Shown: positions 11,648 through 21,289 of the stretch, piece by piece | Numbering within the stretch: position 1 is the first letter of the stretch | Layout of the letters: the number at the start of each line of letters is the position of its first letter | Assembly (NCBI GenBank): GCA_021234155.1 | Contig: JAJEKV010000013.1 | Location: forward strand, 9,766,869 to 9,830,868 | Reading direction: 5' to 3' | Origin: Isoetes taiwanensis | Taxonomy: Eukaryota; Streptophyta; Lycopodiopsida; Isoetales; Isoetaceae | Length of the DNA: 64,000 nucleotides | Position numbers and translations under genes: made by a program | Notes under the pieces: model-generated | What the model was told of the DNA's origin: nothing | Databases searched by the model: none | The model's input: the letters and a program-made list of their open reading frames with translations, nothing else

Positions 11648-13265
11648 CTAGGTGATTTTGAGATCCATAAATCCATTGGCACTGACCCTGGTTTTTAGAT
11701 TCCTATGCCATTCAGAGAGGATGGGTTTGGATATGCATACAGAAGGATAGTTTGTTTGAGGCAAGTTGACCTCGAGGACCTCGCCCAGGCAATTAGATAT
11801 GGCTGTTAGATGCGAGCGAGTCCAGAATGCCGGGGGGAGATTGGAAAAGTTAATCCAAGTTGAAGTACAAATACAATCCTCCTTCCCGGGAATGAAATCG
11901 GCTGTCCATCTCATGATGTAAAAGGGAGAGTTGGAGATAAAATCAAGCTTCCTTCTAAGAATAGAATGGACACTGATTTCATCTCTGCACACCACCTAGA
12001 AGGTCTTGCTGTCAAGCTTCAGGATGGACAGGATGGGAATGTGCTGGTTTTTGGTAATCCATAACTTAATTTCATTATGAGACAGGCATTTAATCGGAAA
12101 ATGTATAAGAATAGCCTTTCTGGAGAATATATCAGTAGCAGAGGAGTCCTGTACCTCAAAAAGATCAATGAAATTCCTGTTACTATCTTTAATATTAAAA
12201 CCAGAAACCTTAGGAGAGGTTACATCTATCAGAAGTACATTTTTGTAAGACAGATGAGAGTTCAAACCTTTGGCTTTGTCTCCTTTACCCATGACCGGAA
12301 TTGCATTGCTGATCTTGTCATCTCCTATTTTGGTCTTTACAATGTTGAGTCCAGAGAGCTTGACATCATGGCAATTTCCAGTCACAGGTGTCAATTTCCA
12401 CCGGGTTGAAGAAGCCATTGCTATCCTTGATGCTGCATTTTTTAGCATTTTTCTTCAGCCTCATCTGATATACCTCCAAGGATGTCGCAATCACTTTCGG
12501 AATTTCTTCATTCTTTAAGGTCACTTTGAAAGCCCTCCTGTGCCTTTCAATCACATGGTCCTTTGCATTTTTCCATCTTCCGATCAGCCGGATACTCGCC
12601 TTGGTGGCTCCTTTCAAACCGTCCCATCGAATAATAAGGTCTTTTACCTTGGCCAGCAACTCGTCCATAGAAGCCCTGAAGATACTATTCTTAAGGCTGC
12701 AGCAGTCGGATTCTGTGTGTCCTTGTTTCACCGTTATAAGTTTATACAGGGAAGTATCCATTTCCTGTGCAAACCCCAGCATGTTCCATATCCAATCTTT
12801 ATCGTTGGCTCTACCCTCCCAGTAATCTCTGTCAATCATATCCATTTTCTCTTTGCCTGTAATAGCAACTTCTTCTTGAATTCCCATATATACCGCGGCT
12901 GCCCTTTGTTGATCCTTGATGATTTCCAGCCCCGTATAGATTTCTTTGAGTAATTTCCACCACTGATCCTTCCTATCCTCGAGCCAAATTATCTGAGTCC
13001 ATTCTTCATCCTCAACGTTGGTTCTCACCCCCGATGATCCAGCCCCACTCTTCTTGGTGTTCATCATCTTGGAAAGAGCCCAAACGATCCACACAAATAG
13101 GAAGGAAGACGGAGGGAGCCGGAAAGATGAAGACAGGTACCAAGAGAAAGGAAAGGCTGCTTTTCCCTTTGCCCCCAAAGAATAACTAAAGCACCCCTCC
13201 CAAGAAAAAGGAAAATCGAGAAAAGATAACCCGTACACTTTTGCAGAGAAGCAATCTAAGGACAC
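11648..13265 (-). pseudogene. LINE ORF1 (gag-like, DUF4283-type) remnant
   Basis: Three consecutive minus-strand frames (13265-12366, 12448-11996, 11995-11648) appear to make one broken ORF1. The likely start is the methionine near 13067 (MMNTKKSGAGSS). A charged, helical N-terminal part of about 200 residues follows. The C-terminal part contains a WINFSNLPPAFW segment followed by a conserved LG, as in the DUF4283 domain of plant LINE ORF1 proteins, which bind the element RNA. It lies tail to tail with the plus-strand LINE ending at about 11640. No endonuclease or RT follows on this strand, so the 3' part has been lost. Frame breaks near 12400 and 11995 make it non-functional. Confidence 0.55.
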
Positions 13266-13790
13266 TAATTATTCTGCCCAACAGGAGATCCAATGCTGGC
13301 ACAGAGCCCTAGGAACGTCGAAAAAACCTAGTTTGCTGCTAAAAATCTCCAAACAACAACTTCAATATCTCTGATGAATTGAGCAGGCTGAAGGTCAAAG
13401 AACGTTGTCCAGTGGTATACCGGCCACACCAAATTCTATGGGGGCACTTATGGTAAACAAATTTCTCTCAAATCTGCCTCCCAGAAATGGTTGTGAATTG
13501 TGAGCAGCTACTCACAAAGATCCTGGCCTGTCAAAACAAAGAATACACAGAAAGAAACAATTGAACCCAATCCTACAGAAACCAATCCTAGAGTTAGAAA
13601 CCCGAGCTAATCTAATCAAATTGTCCACTAAGTCGATGGGTCGCTGGAATTCTTCAGGGACATGAGTAATTCCCAGACCCTGGAGAATAGCCTCGAGCAA
13701 AGCCTCATCCATTGGGTCTGGAGAACTCTCCCTGAGTCCAAGCGGTGATGCGCTCAGAGCGCCTAACGTTCATCTTTTCCCCATTTCATT
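13266..13790. other. Short spacer between the LINE remnant and the gypsy remnant
   Basis: A minus-strand frame at 13712-13512 (MDEALLEAILQGLG...) looks protein-like for about 45 residues and then reaches a possible splice donor. It could be the first exon of the ORF1-like protein or of another element. No domain is recognised. Confidence 0.3.
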
Positions 13791-15250
13791 GCAGGTACAA
13801 GCAATTGTCGATTGGCCAATACCTACTTCGGTTGATGCATTGTGTTCCTTTTTGGGCTTATGCAGCTATTATAGAAAGTTTGTCTAGAATTTTCCTCGTT
13901 TAGCTTCAGATCTATATTTGTTGCTACGATTAGATATTCCTTTCGAATGGAATCACAATCATCAGTTCGCTTTCCAAGTTTTAAAGGATGCCATGGTGAA
14001 TCCTCCTATTCTGCGTTTGCCAAAGTTTGGTCCACCTTACATGTTATGTGTTGATGGAAGTGATATGGCTTTGGGAGCAGTTTTGATGGAGGATGGCCAT
14101 CCTATTTCTTATGAAAGTCGGAAGTTTTTTGATACGGAAAGTAGATATAGTGTTTATGATAAAGAATTTCTGGCTGTGATTCATAATTTGAAAGTGTGGC
14201 GACACTATCTTTTAGGGTCAACGATTCGTAATATTTTGACTGGCCACCAAAGCATTAGGCACAGTGTCTTACAGAAAACATTATCAGAAAGGCAATCGAA
14301 ATGGGTTGCTTTTATACAACAATATGTTTTCTTGGGGGACTATCGTCCTAGTAAAGAGAATGTTGTGGCAGATGCTTTAAGTTAACGTTATGCAGTTTGT
14401 TCTCTTTCTATAGCACAATCCAACCATTTGGAGGAAATGAAGCCATTGTATGCCACTGACCATGATTATAAGGATATTTGGTATTGGCTCAAAGTGCAAC
14501 GCATATAGATATAAGATCATTAATGGGTTCTTATATAAAGGTTCAAAGCTATGCATTGTTCGTGACTTTAGATCACTTATTCTTAGAGAGGTCCATGATG
14601 CACCTACTGCGAGTCGTCATGGCATGGGGGCGACTTTAGCAAAGCTTGACCATACTTTATTTGGCCTGGATTGCGGAGAAATGTCTTGGTTCATATTCGT
14701 CATTGTGTCACTTGCCAACGGATAAAGAAAGTGAACAAGAAACCTTATGGTGTTCCTTTATCCTTGCCTATTTCGGAAGCAAAGTGGGAGCAAGCACATT
14801 TTATTGATTGTTGACGATTGTTGATTCTTTAGCTAAGCAAGCACATTTTATTCCTTGTTCAGATAAGTTGACAGCTTAGTGCGGCTACACTTTTTATCAA
14901 AGAGATATTTAGGCTACATGGTTGCCTAAGATTATTGTATCTGATCGTGATAAAGTCTACCAGTAAATTCTGGAAGGCATTGTTTATGCAATTGGGAATG
15001 GAATTAAGGTTCTCCACTACTTTTCACCTAGAAACTGATGGACAATCCGATGTGGTAAATAAAGTAATTTGCTCCATTTTAAGGGGTTTGTCAATGAACA
15101 TCAAGGTCATTAGGAAGAGTATTTGCCTATTGCTGAATTTGTGTAAAACAACACCTATCGGTCTATCTATCAAGAAATTGTTTGGCATTAGTTTTGTTGG
15201 AGTCATGATTGCGTTGAACACTTGTCATGCTAGGACCAAGTTATGAAATG
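13790..15250 (+). mobile_element. Ty3/gypsy pol remnant (RT end, RNase H, integrase)
   Basis: The order is canonical. The RT thumb is at 13797-13917 (VDWPIPTSVDAL, then FLGLCSYYRKF). RNase H follows at 13918-14385, with catalytic-type D in CVDGSD, E in YDKEFLAVI and the end VVADALS. The integrase HHCC zinc region is near 14510-14750 (YKGSKLC, LILREVHD, CVTCQ in another frame), and a damaged integrase core with ETDGQSD is near 15030. A stop directly after the RNase H, frameshifts in the integrase and the missing gag, protease and LTRs make it inactive. The CAG/GT junction at 13796 also resembles a splice acceptor, probably by chance. Confidence 0.85.
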
Positions 15251-16185
15251 AAACTAATTTTTTTACAAAGACAAACTTGCAAGATTCAAACATAGGAATG
15301 GCTCAAAGCTTACAACTCAATTTGCATAAAAACAAGATAAAGCTCAATGGGGAGTATTCAATTCACCTCTGCAAAGTAAGAGGCTGTAGACGAAATTTCG
15401 CCAATTACGTAAACACCAGGCTCCATAACGTTCATTTTCCTCTACCTGGACTGGCATTTGTGCAAGGGTGCTTAAAAAAAAAGTATGTGTAAGAAAAACT
15501 GTAGAGGCATTTCTTTGAGGGAGTTATGAGTACATGCATCTTGTTGCATCATGGATAAAACAACGAAGATCAACAATCCAAATTCGCTAGATTGAAATCC
15601 AAAAAAATGAAGTCTGAGGTTCAATTCTTCATATCGAAGCCCCATTTGTATTGCCTCTAGAAGATGAATTTACAGGGCTCCAAAATGCAAAATTCACAGC
15701 TTGAATCTAGCCAATCTATCAAAAGGGAGCTTACATCTAGTGGATCGTGTCTTGAACTTATGAAACGACGGTTGAACCTGTTAAAGAAAAACGTAGAAGA
15801 ATTAATAATCAATGAGCTACGGCGTTGACGGGGTGAAAATGAAATTACCTTTGTTATCGGTCGTGGCAAATTCATGACCGTTAGATATTTTACGAATGGA
15901 ATCACCAACTGTTGGGATTGCGCCACATGAGCCGGCATGTGGGAAAGAAAACGCCTACGTCATGGGTGATAATGTGGGACATCCAACGGCCAGGATCTAA
16001 AATCATCCCTTTGTCGCATCCAACTGCAATAACAATCAACTGGTATAGCCTACAAACAAAGGGGAATTGCATGCGTGCAGAAATTGGACGTATAGCATGG
16101 GAGGACGCCACGTGTCTAGAAGGCGGCACCGCCTAGGGAAGCAGAGGCCCGTAGTATTCCCTCTTCTTCCAAATTCATCTTCTTC
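15251..16185. other. Region upstream of the DUF641 copy; no gene recognised
   Basis: No coding feature is recognised. A perfect G-box core CACGTG lies at 16109-16114 (context GCCACGTGTC), 72 bp before the first ATG of the DUF641 pseudogene. It could be a relic of that gene's promoter. Confidence 0.4.
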
Positions 16186-17606
16186 ATGGCCCATAATCTA
16201 AATCGATCTAGCTCTCGAAATCGGCCCAATCTTGCAGAATTTACCAGCAGCACAGTACCCAATTCTTCCCTCTTCGATCTGTCCCACCTTGCCGCCGGAT
16301 TGCCCACCATAGCCGAGCTTCCAGAGGCCCCCGAGCCCAGCCGTAGACGCCCCCCTCGCCCCAGATCTTCCCATATTTCTTCTGACCCCGTTGTAGATTC
16401 TAACCTTATTTTTCACGGTGATGAATCTAGCTCTGAAGGTTTTAGACTCGAAAAGGGTAATTCTGGTTGCCACCCAAAAGGCGGATTAGGGCTTCTCAGT
16501 AATTTCATTACTTGTTGGTCCCATAAGGCGCCCGAGTCGAAGAATTGGGAGAGAAAAGAGCTGCTGCTTTGCTTGAATTGAGTAAGAGGCAACAGGCTGC
16601 CCTTGCTGATAAGCAGGACACCATAGACATGCTTGAATCGCAGCTTGAGCAGGCCCAGGCTATGGCGGATAAAGAACACGAGCTTCAGGAACGGGAAAAT
16701 GTCATGCACAGATTTTCTAGCCAAAGTGGTGCAGGGATTGATTCAGGTGTTAGGTTAAAACCTGATCAGACAAGAGCTCAACCTAGGGCAGATTATGCTC
16801 AGAGTCGGGAAAATTTAGGTTGTGAAGGTGGTTTTGATTCTAGGGATCAAAGTAGAACAACCCAAGACGATCAACCAATACATGATACCGAGCTTTCTGC
16901 CACCTTTTGTTGTTTGAAATGGCAGTTATAAGAGCTCGGCTTTCAATCCGGTATTTCTGCAATTGTTTTATTAAACAGATGGAGGTTTCAGGGTACCCAG
17001 TTTGCCGGACTTTGGCAGAGATGGAACCTGGTTCAGTTTTCTTAAGAAAAGAACACACTGCATTTGTGTTAGACTCAAGGATCAACAAGGCTTTTTTCCA
17101 TTGTTTTGAAAATGATAGCTTTGATGATACTGGGTTGATGAAAATTTTGATCCAGAAAAACGCTGTGCAGCCAGGCTTGAGGAATACAAGAGGATGAAGC
17201 TACAGAATGTGACAGATTTGGTGAACATGAATAGTGGATGTTTTGAACCAGTTTTTTTTTTAAGTTTTGCCAGACCAAGACTAAAGAAATGTGGGCACTT
17301 TTTTCAAATGAGTGTTATCTTTAAGAACATGGAGGAAAGGGAGGCCTTCACAGGAGCTTTCTTGGACGTTGCAAAGGTGTATGGCTTCTTCACCGCCTTG
17401 CGTTTTCGATGAATCCTCCTGTTGTGATCTTAAGAGTAGGAAGAGGAATGGATATTGATTCAATGTATGTTGAGCCTGTTGCAATTCCTGGTGATTATTG
17501 CCACAAATGTATTGTTCCCAAGGTAGAGTTTATGATCATGCCAGGTTTCAGGACTCACAAGAAGATTATCAAGTGTCAGGTATACCCGCATGTCCGATGC
17601 AAATAG
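16186..17606 (+). pseudogene. DUF641 / GIL1-like (IRK-interacting protein family) pseudogene
   Basis: Five plus-strand frames succeed each other (from about 16186, 16545, 16907, 17194 and 17409) and together give the architecture of the plant DUF641 family. First comes a Ser/Pro-rich N-terminus with LSHLAAGLPTIAELPE. A coiled coil follows (AALLELSKRQQAALADKQD, LESQLEQAQAMADKEHELQE). The DUF641 core contains FHCFENDSFDDTGL, and the conserved end reads VEFMIMPGFRTHKKIIKCQV before a TAG at 17604-17606. Arabidopsis GIL1 of this family acts in light control of gravitropism; relatives were named for binding the receptor kinase IRK. At least four frame changes break the reading, so it cannot encode the full protein. 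No introns are needed across 1.4 kb, which fits either a retrocopy or a naturally intron-poor gene. No poly(A) tract or target duplication was found. Confidence 0.75.
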
Positions 17607-17609
17607 CAG

Positions 17610-18962
17610 ATGTTTAAAACAAGAGGGTTGGATCTTAAACCAAAACATTTAACATTGCCTTCATCAAAGGCCAAGAAAGTCAATAGGATTTGACATTTCA
17701 GAATGCCCAGCTCTTCAAAGGACTTCAAGCTGATGAAGCTTCTTAACAAAGGAAATTCTTTGGCATGTATAAAGATATTCTCAGGTTAGTCATCATTGTC
17801 ATCATTCTACAAAACAGACTATGAATTCTATCATTTGTCGCTAACTGTTTAGAATATTTAGCTGCATCTTATGGGCCTGCGACAGCTTTTTGTACATTAC
17901 ATGATCTTGTACACAAAAAATAATATGCTGATTATCATTCTGCAATGTTAAATAATGTTGATTTGTTCGTATGTAATTCCTTGAAATTGGAAAGTATTTA
18001 ACAATATAGAATGTTGTCAGCACTGTTGTATTGCTGGCTCAGGTCGTGGCGACTGCCTGCTTGGAAGAGTCGTTACGTCCATGGCATTCAATGCCTTCAT
18101 TTTTCTCGAAGGAAAATTTGAAATTTTGGCATTTCATTTGCCCGTGGTACAGCCATGTTATGAAGAACCAAAGGCACCCAGAACATTACATAGCAAAGGG
18201 ATTTTCGCAAAACAGCCAGTTGGAAAAGCTGAGTTGGGTTCAATCAAATTTCTAGAGAAAACTGCTAACTGGAATCTGATGCATATTCATGGGGGCAAAT
18301 ATCTTGTAACTTCACAACAGAATGGATTGGTAAGAGAGACTTACAATCTGACAGTTGGTTTTAAGCCACTTAAATATTATCTGAATTTTTTGCAGATGGA
18401 AGAAATCTATGTTCTAGAGGACTTTTAAGATGTATAATACAAAAAGTATATCCAGTATTTGTCGATTTATTCCCCAGCATTAAATGGATGACAAAATTGA
18501 GAATATGGAACTTAGTTGACTCCTTTACACTTGGGCCACGGTGGATCTTCTTAGGTGGCTTCAAGAAGGTCGTGTGTATCTTCTTCTTAGCATGGTTGAC
18601 CTCCAGCAGTAACTATGGATATATATTAAATCTGTTGCTGCTTTGAATACAAGTTTATAGATTTTCCTTGAGCGAAGAAGAATATTTTAAAAGTTGGCTT
18701 CCAGTTATAGTCTTGGCTACTTTATGACTTGTTGAATTCTCAAGTTGTTTGCAATTTTTCACTAGATCATGTCTTACATTTGTAACTCCAAGGTTAATGG
18801 CTTGACATAACTGTTATTTTGTGCAAATTATCTAGGTTATCAGTGTTGGTTGGCTAATCTCGAGAAATTGTGCGATGGTTTCTTATTTAGGTGTTAGACT
18901 CGTGAGTGAACCGGTTCTAAAGCTCCTCCTATGGGCCTCCTATGGGCTTTGATGGTTCTGAA
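17610..18962. other. Downstream of the DUF641 pseudogene; one unrecognised frame
   Basis: A plus-strand frame at 18081-18428 (about 115 codons, starting MAFNAFIFLEGKFEILAFHL) is protein-like but belongs to no family I recognise. A sequence continuing from the DUF641 copy appears to run to about 17700. The rest is anonymous. Confidence 0.35.
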
Positions 18963-19190
18963 GGGATAAACACTATCGAGCCCATTACCTCAGATAAAGG
19001 GGCGAGCCCGTTTATCCGAGGTAATGGCCGAGCAGGGGTGTTTATCCCCTTTAACTGGGTGGGCAAGCTGCCTCATCTCTAGCTAGGATCCGAGCTTCCA
19101 TAGCTCGGTTATCACAACTTCACAGGGCCATAGATCGGTTATCGTAAGTCCGTCGAGCTCGATTATCAAGTTCTAGCCTAGATTATCGCG
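18963..19190. promoter_or_regulatory. Nested hairpin and cluster of eight GATAA/TTATC motifs
   Basis: Outer arms GGGATAAACAC (18963-18973) and GTGTTTATCCC (19038-19048) enclose inner 17-bp arms (18982-18998 and 19011-19027) with a single mismatch. Every arm carries GATAA or TTATC. Four further TTATC motifs follow on the same strand by 19190, each preceded by a similar TCGGT/TCGAT/TAGAT context. GATAA is the core of the plant I-box / GATA-factor site. The candidate coding exon at 19376 lies 190 bp downstream, so a promoter role is possible but unproven; a foldback-element origin is equally possible. Confidence 0.4.
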
Positions 19191-19375
19191 ATCCGAGGTG
19201 AATCCAGGCAAAAAAAAATCCCTTCGGTTGAATGGAGGGCAAAGTTGCAACGCTGTTGATCCTTTCCTCCATTTCCACTTGCCTGTTATGCCCTATCACA
19301 GGGCAGCAATCAACGGCCAGGGATGCGTTGATCTAAACGCCTGCCGGTTAAGGCAAAGTCAAAGTCCTTTACCTC

Positions 19376-20064
19376 ATGAGAATGGCCCTCCCATGTCCTC
19401 GCAGGTTAACTCGATCTAACCGTTCGTTGGAGCTTCACCAACGATTTTCTGCCATAAGATGCCCCTTTTCGTCCTCTTCATACGCTGCTTCCAGAGTGGA
19501 GCTATATCCAAGCATTCCGGTAAGCTCCTTTGGTGATTGTAGTGCTTCATTTCCGCAAACGATGTTTGAAGATGCTGAGCTTTCGCTTGATATCTCTTCT
19601 CTATGATCTTTAGACCACAGTATGAAAGCAACGATGGCTTCTTGGCTTTTTCTGCTTGGCTGTGTGATGAAGCAGAGCCAAGCCCCATAGTTTAATTCCC
19701 CTTTTTTTTTTATCTATTCCTAGGCTTTGTTTTCCTGAGGTTTAGGCAACCAATCAGACAGTCAAAAGATGGTTTCTGTCTTACTATAAGGATTACACAT
19801 CTATGTTAACTACTGCACATGATCTCATAAATTTATCAGAAGATCACAAGGGGTTCTTTCAAGTAATCCAAAAGAATTTCCTTATGCATCCGATGGCTGA
19901 GATGTCCAGATCCACGCAATTGGCATTAACATGGAGTGAACGTGGTAGAGCACATGATTTAAAAGAATCCATGGGGAAACAACTTATAAGCAAACAAGAA
20001 TTTGACAGAGATGATGATGATGATGCGGCATGGAGCCAAATTTGTCGCATAAGGTATGTTGCAG
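19376..20064 (+). CDS. Candidate 5' exons of an unrecognised gene with a transit-peptide-like start
   Basis: Exon 1 (19376-19519) opens with ATG and encodes 48 residues rich in Arg, Ser and Leu (MRMALPCPRRLTRSNRSLEL), resembling an organellar targeting peptide. It ends at a GTAAGC donor in phase 0. Exon 2 (19791-20064) follows an ACTATAAG acceptor and reads 91 codons through KGFFQVIQKNFLMHPM and an acidic EFDRDDDDDAAW stretch to a GTAAGA donor. Phases match and no stop intervenes. No domain is recognised and no further exon could be placed; the next 500 bp is occupied by a foldback element. Without splicing, exon 2 lies in an open frame running to 20402. Confidence 0.35.
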
Positions 20065-20592
20065 GTAAGAACACGGTATTTCTAGTGTACTCAACAATTT
20101 TGAGGACCACGTCATGTCAATATTTTCTGCACATGGGCCGTGTCTCATGCAAACAATTTAGTTATGATGCATTGTTTATAATGCTAAGGAGAAACCTCTA
20201 CCTCAGACATTATTTGAAGCAATATCATGTAACACCAAATGGGCTGTGGACAAAAGCTATGGTTAGAATGTGCTATAGTATTATATTTTGGATGTTTCTA
20301 ACCATACACGATCTTGATGCACTAAGAACACTAACAAATGTAAGTTTGTGCGGAATAATGCCATTATTTTGCATTTCATTGGAAAGCTTAAGACGCGATT
20401 AATGTTCATTTCAATGCATGTTGCAAGCACCATTCAAGAAGCCACATCCCGTGATGGCAACTTTGTCAAACGAATCCCTTATGCTACCAACCTTTAGCAT
20501 ATATGCACTAAATGTAAATGTATCTAGAATGATTTGATAAAGACTTCCATATTTACCTTGCAATTTCCATGTCGAGAACATCCTGCATTCAC

Positions 20593-21043
20593 ACCACCAA
20601 CACATAACTACAATTAACATTAATTAACACAACCATTAGATCCAACGCATTTAAATTAAAATCCCCCTTAAACCCCCTTTGGTTTGGGTGCATATTCACA
20701 CGGGGGGTGACTCCGGGCAACGAGAGCTGTTGGATAGGCATATTCACCCCTTATTCCTTAATCTACACCGTACACAAAGTTCCTCGTTTGTGGGGTATGG
20801 ATGTATGGAATTTGCTATACTGTATAACAAGATTTGCAAAATACTATAAGATTTGAAGCAAAATACTATATGGTGTTGATTTTGTACGTGCGAAATATAA
20901 TTATAAGGGCTCTCGCTCTCCTACGTCACCCCCCGTGTGAATATGCACCCAAACCAAAGGGGGTTTAAGGGGGATTTTAATTTAAATGCGTTGGATCTAA
21001 TGGTTGTGTTAATTAATGTTAATTGTAGTTATGTGTTGGTGGT
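20593..21043. mobile_element. Foldback element with identical 119-bp inverted arms
   Basis: The left arm (20593-20711) and right arm (20925-21043) are reverse complements without a mismatch that I can find. They start ACCACCAACACATAAC and end at GGGGGGTGAC. The 213-bp centre is AT-rich and has no coding capacity. No clear target duplication flanks it (left flank TTCAC, right flank TATAC), so the superfamily is open (MITE or foldback DNA transposon). Identical arms suggest a recent insertion or gene conversion between the arms. A diverged relative of the inner arm plus centre lies at about 47040-47170. Confidence 0.75.
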
Positions 21044-21205
21044 TATACTAAAAAAACTTTTGGGCCCTTCGGGCCCTAAAAAAAGCAGACATATGTAAAA
21101 ACATGTAGAACATGAAAAACATGTAGCAATATGTAATATCTAATATGCAATATCTAATGTGTGCCGTGGTTGATGCCAGAACATGGATAACAAACCTATT
21201 TACAG

Positions 21206-21287
21206 TGTCATATAACAACAATGTTTTAAGATTATACATCAATAAATGTCATATAACAACAATGTTTTAAAATATACATCAATAAAT
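21206..21287. repeat. Tandem duplication of a 41-bp unit
   Basis: Two adjacent copies start TGTCATATAACAACAATG and differ at one or two bases. The block has no coding role. Confidence 0.7.
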
Positions 21288-21289
21288 GA

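Noticed and set aside
12077-12953. Plus-strand open frames within 12.0-13.0 kb
   Set aside because: They lie opposite the minus-strand LINE ORF1-like reading, whose composition and DUF4283-type segment are more protein-like.
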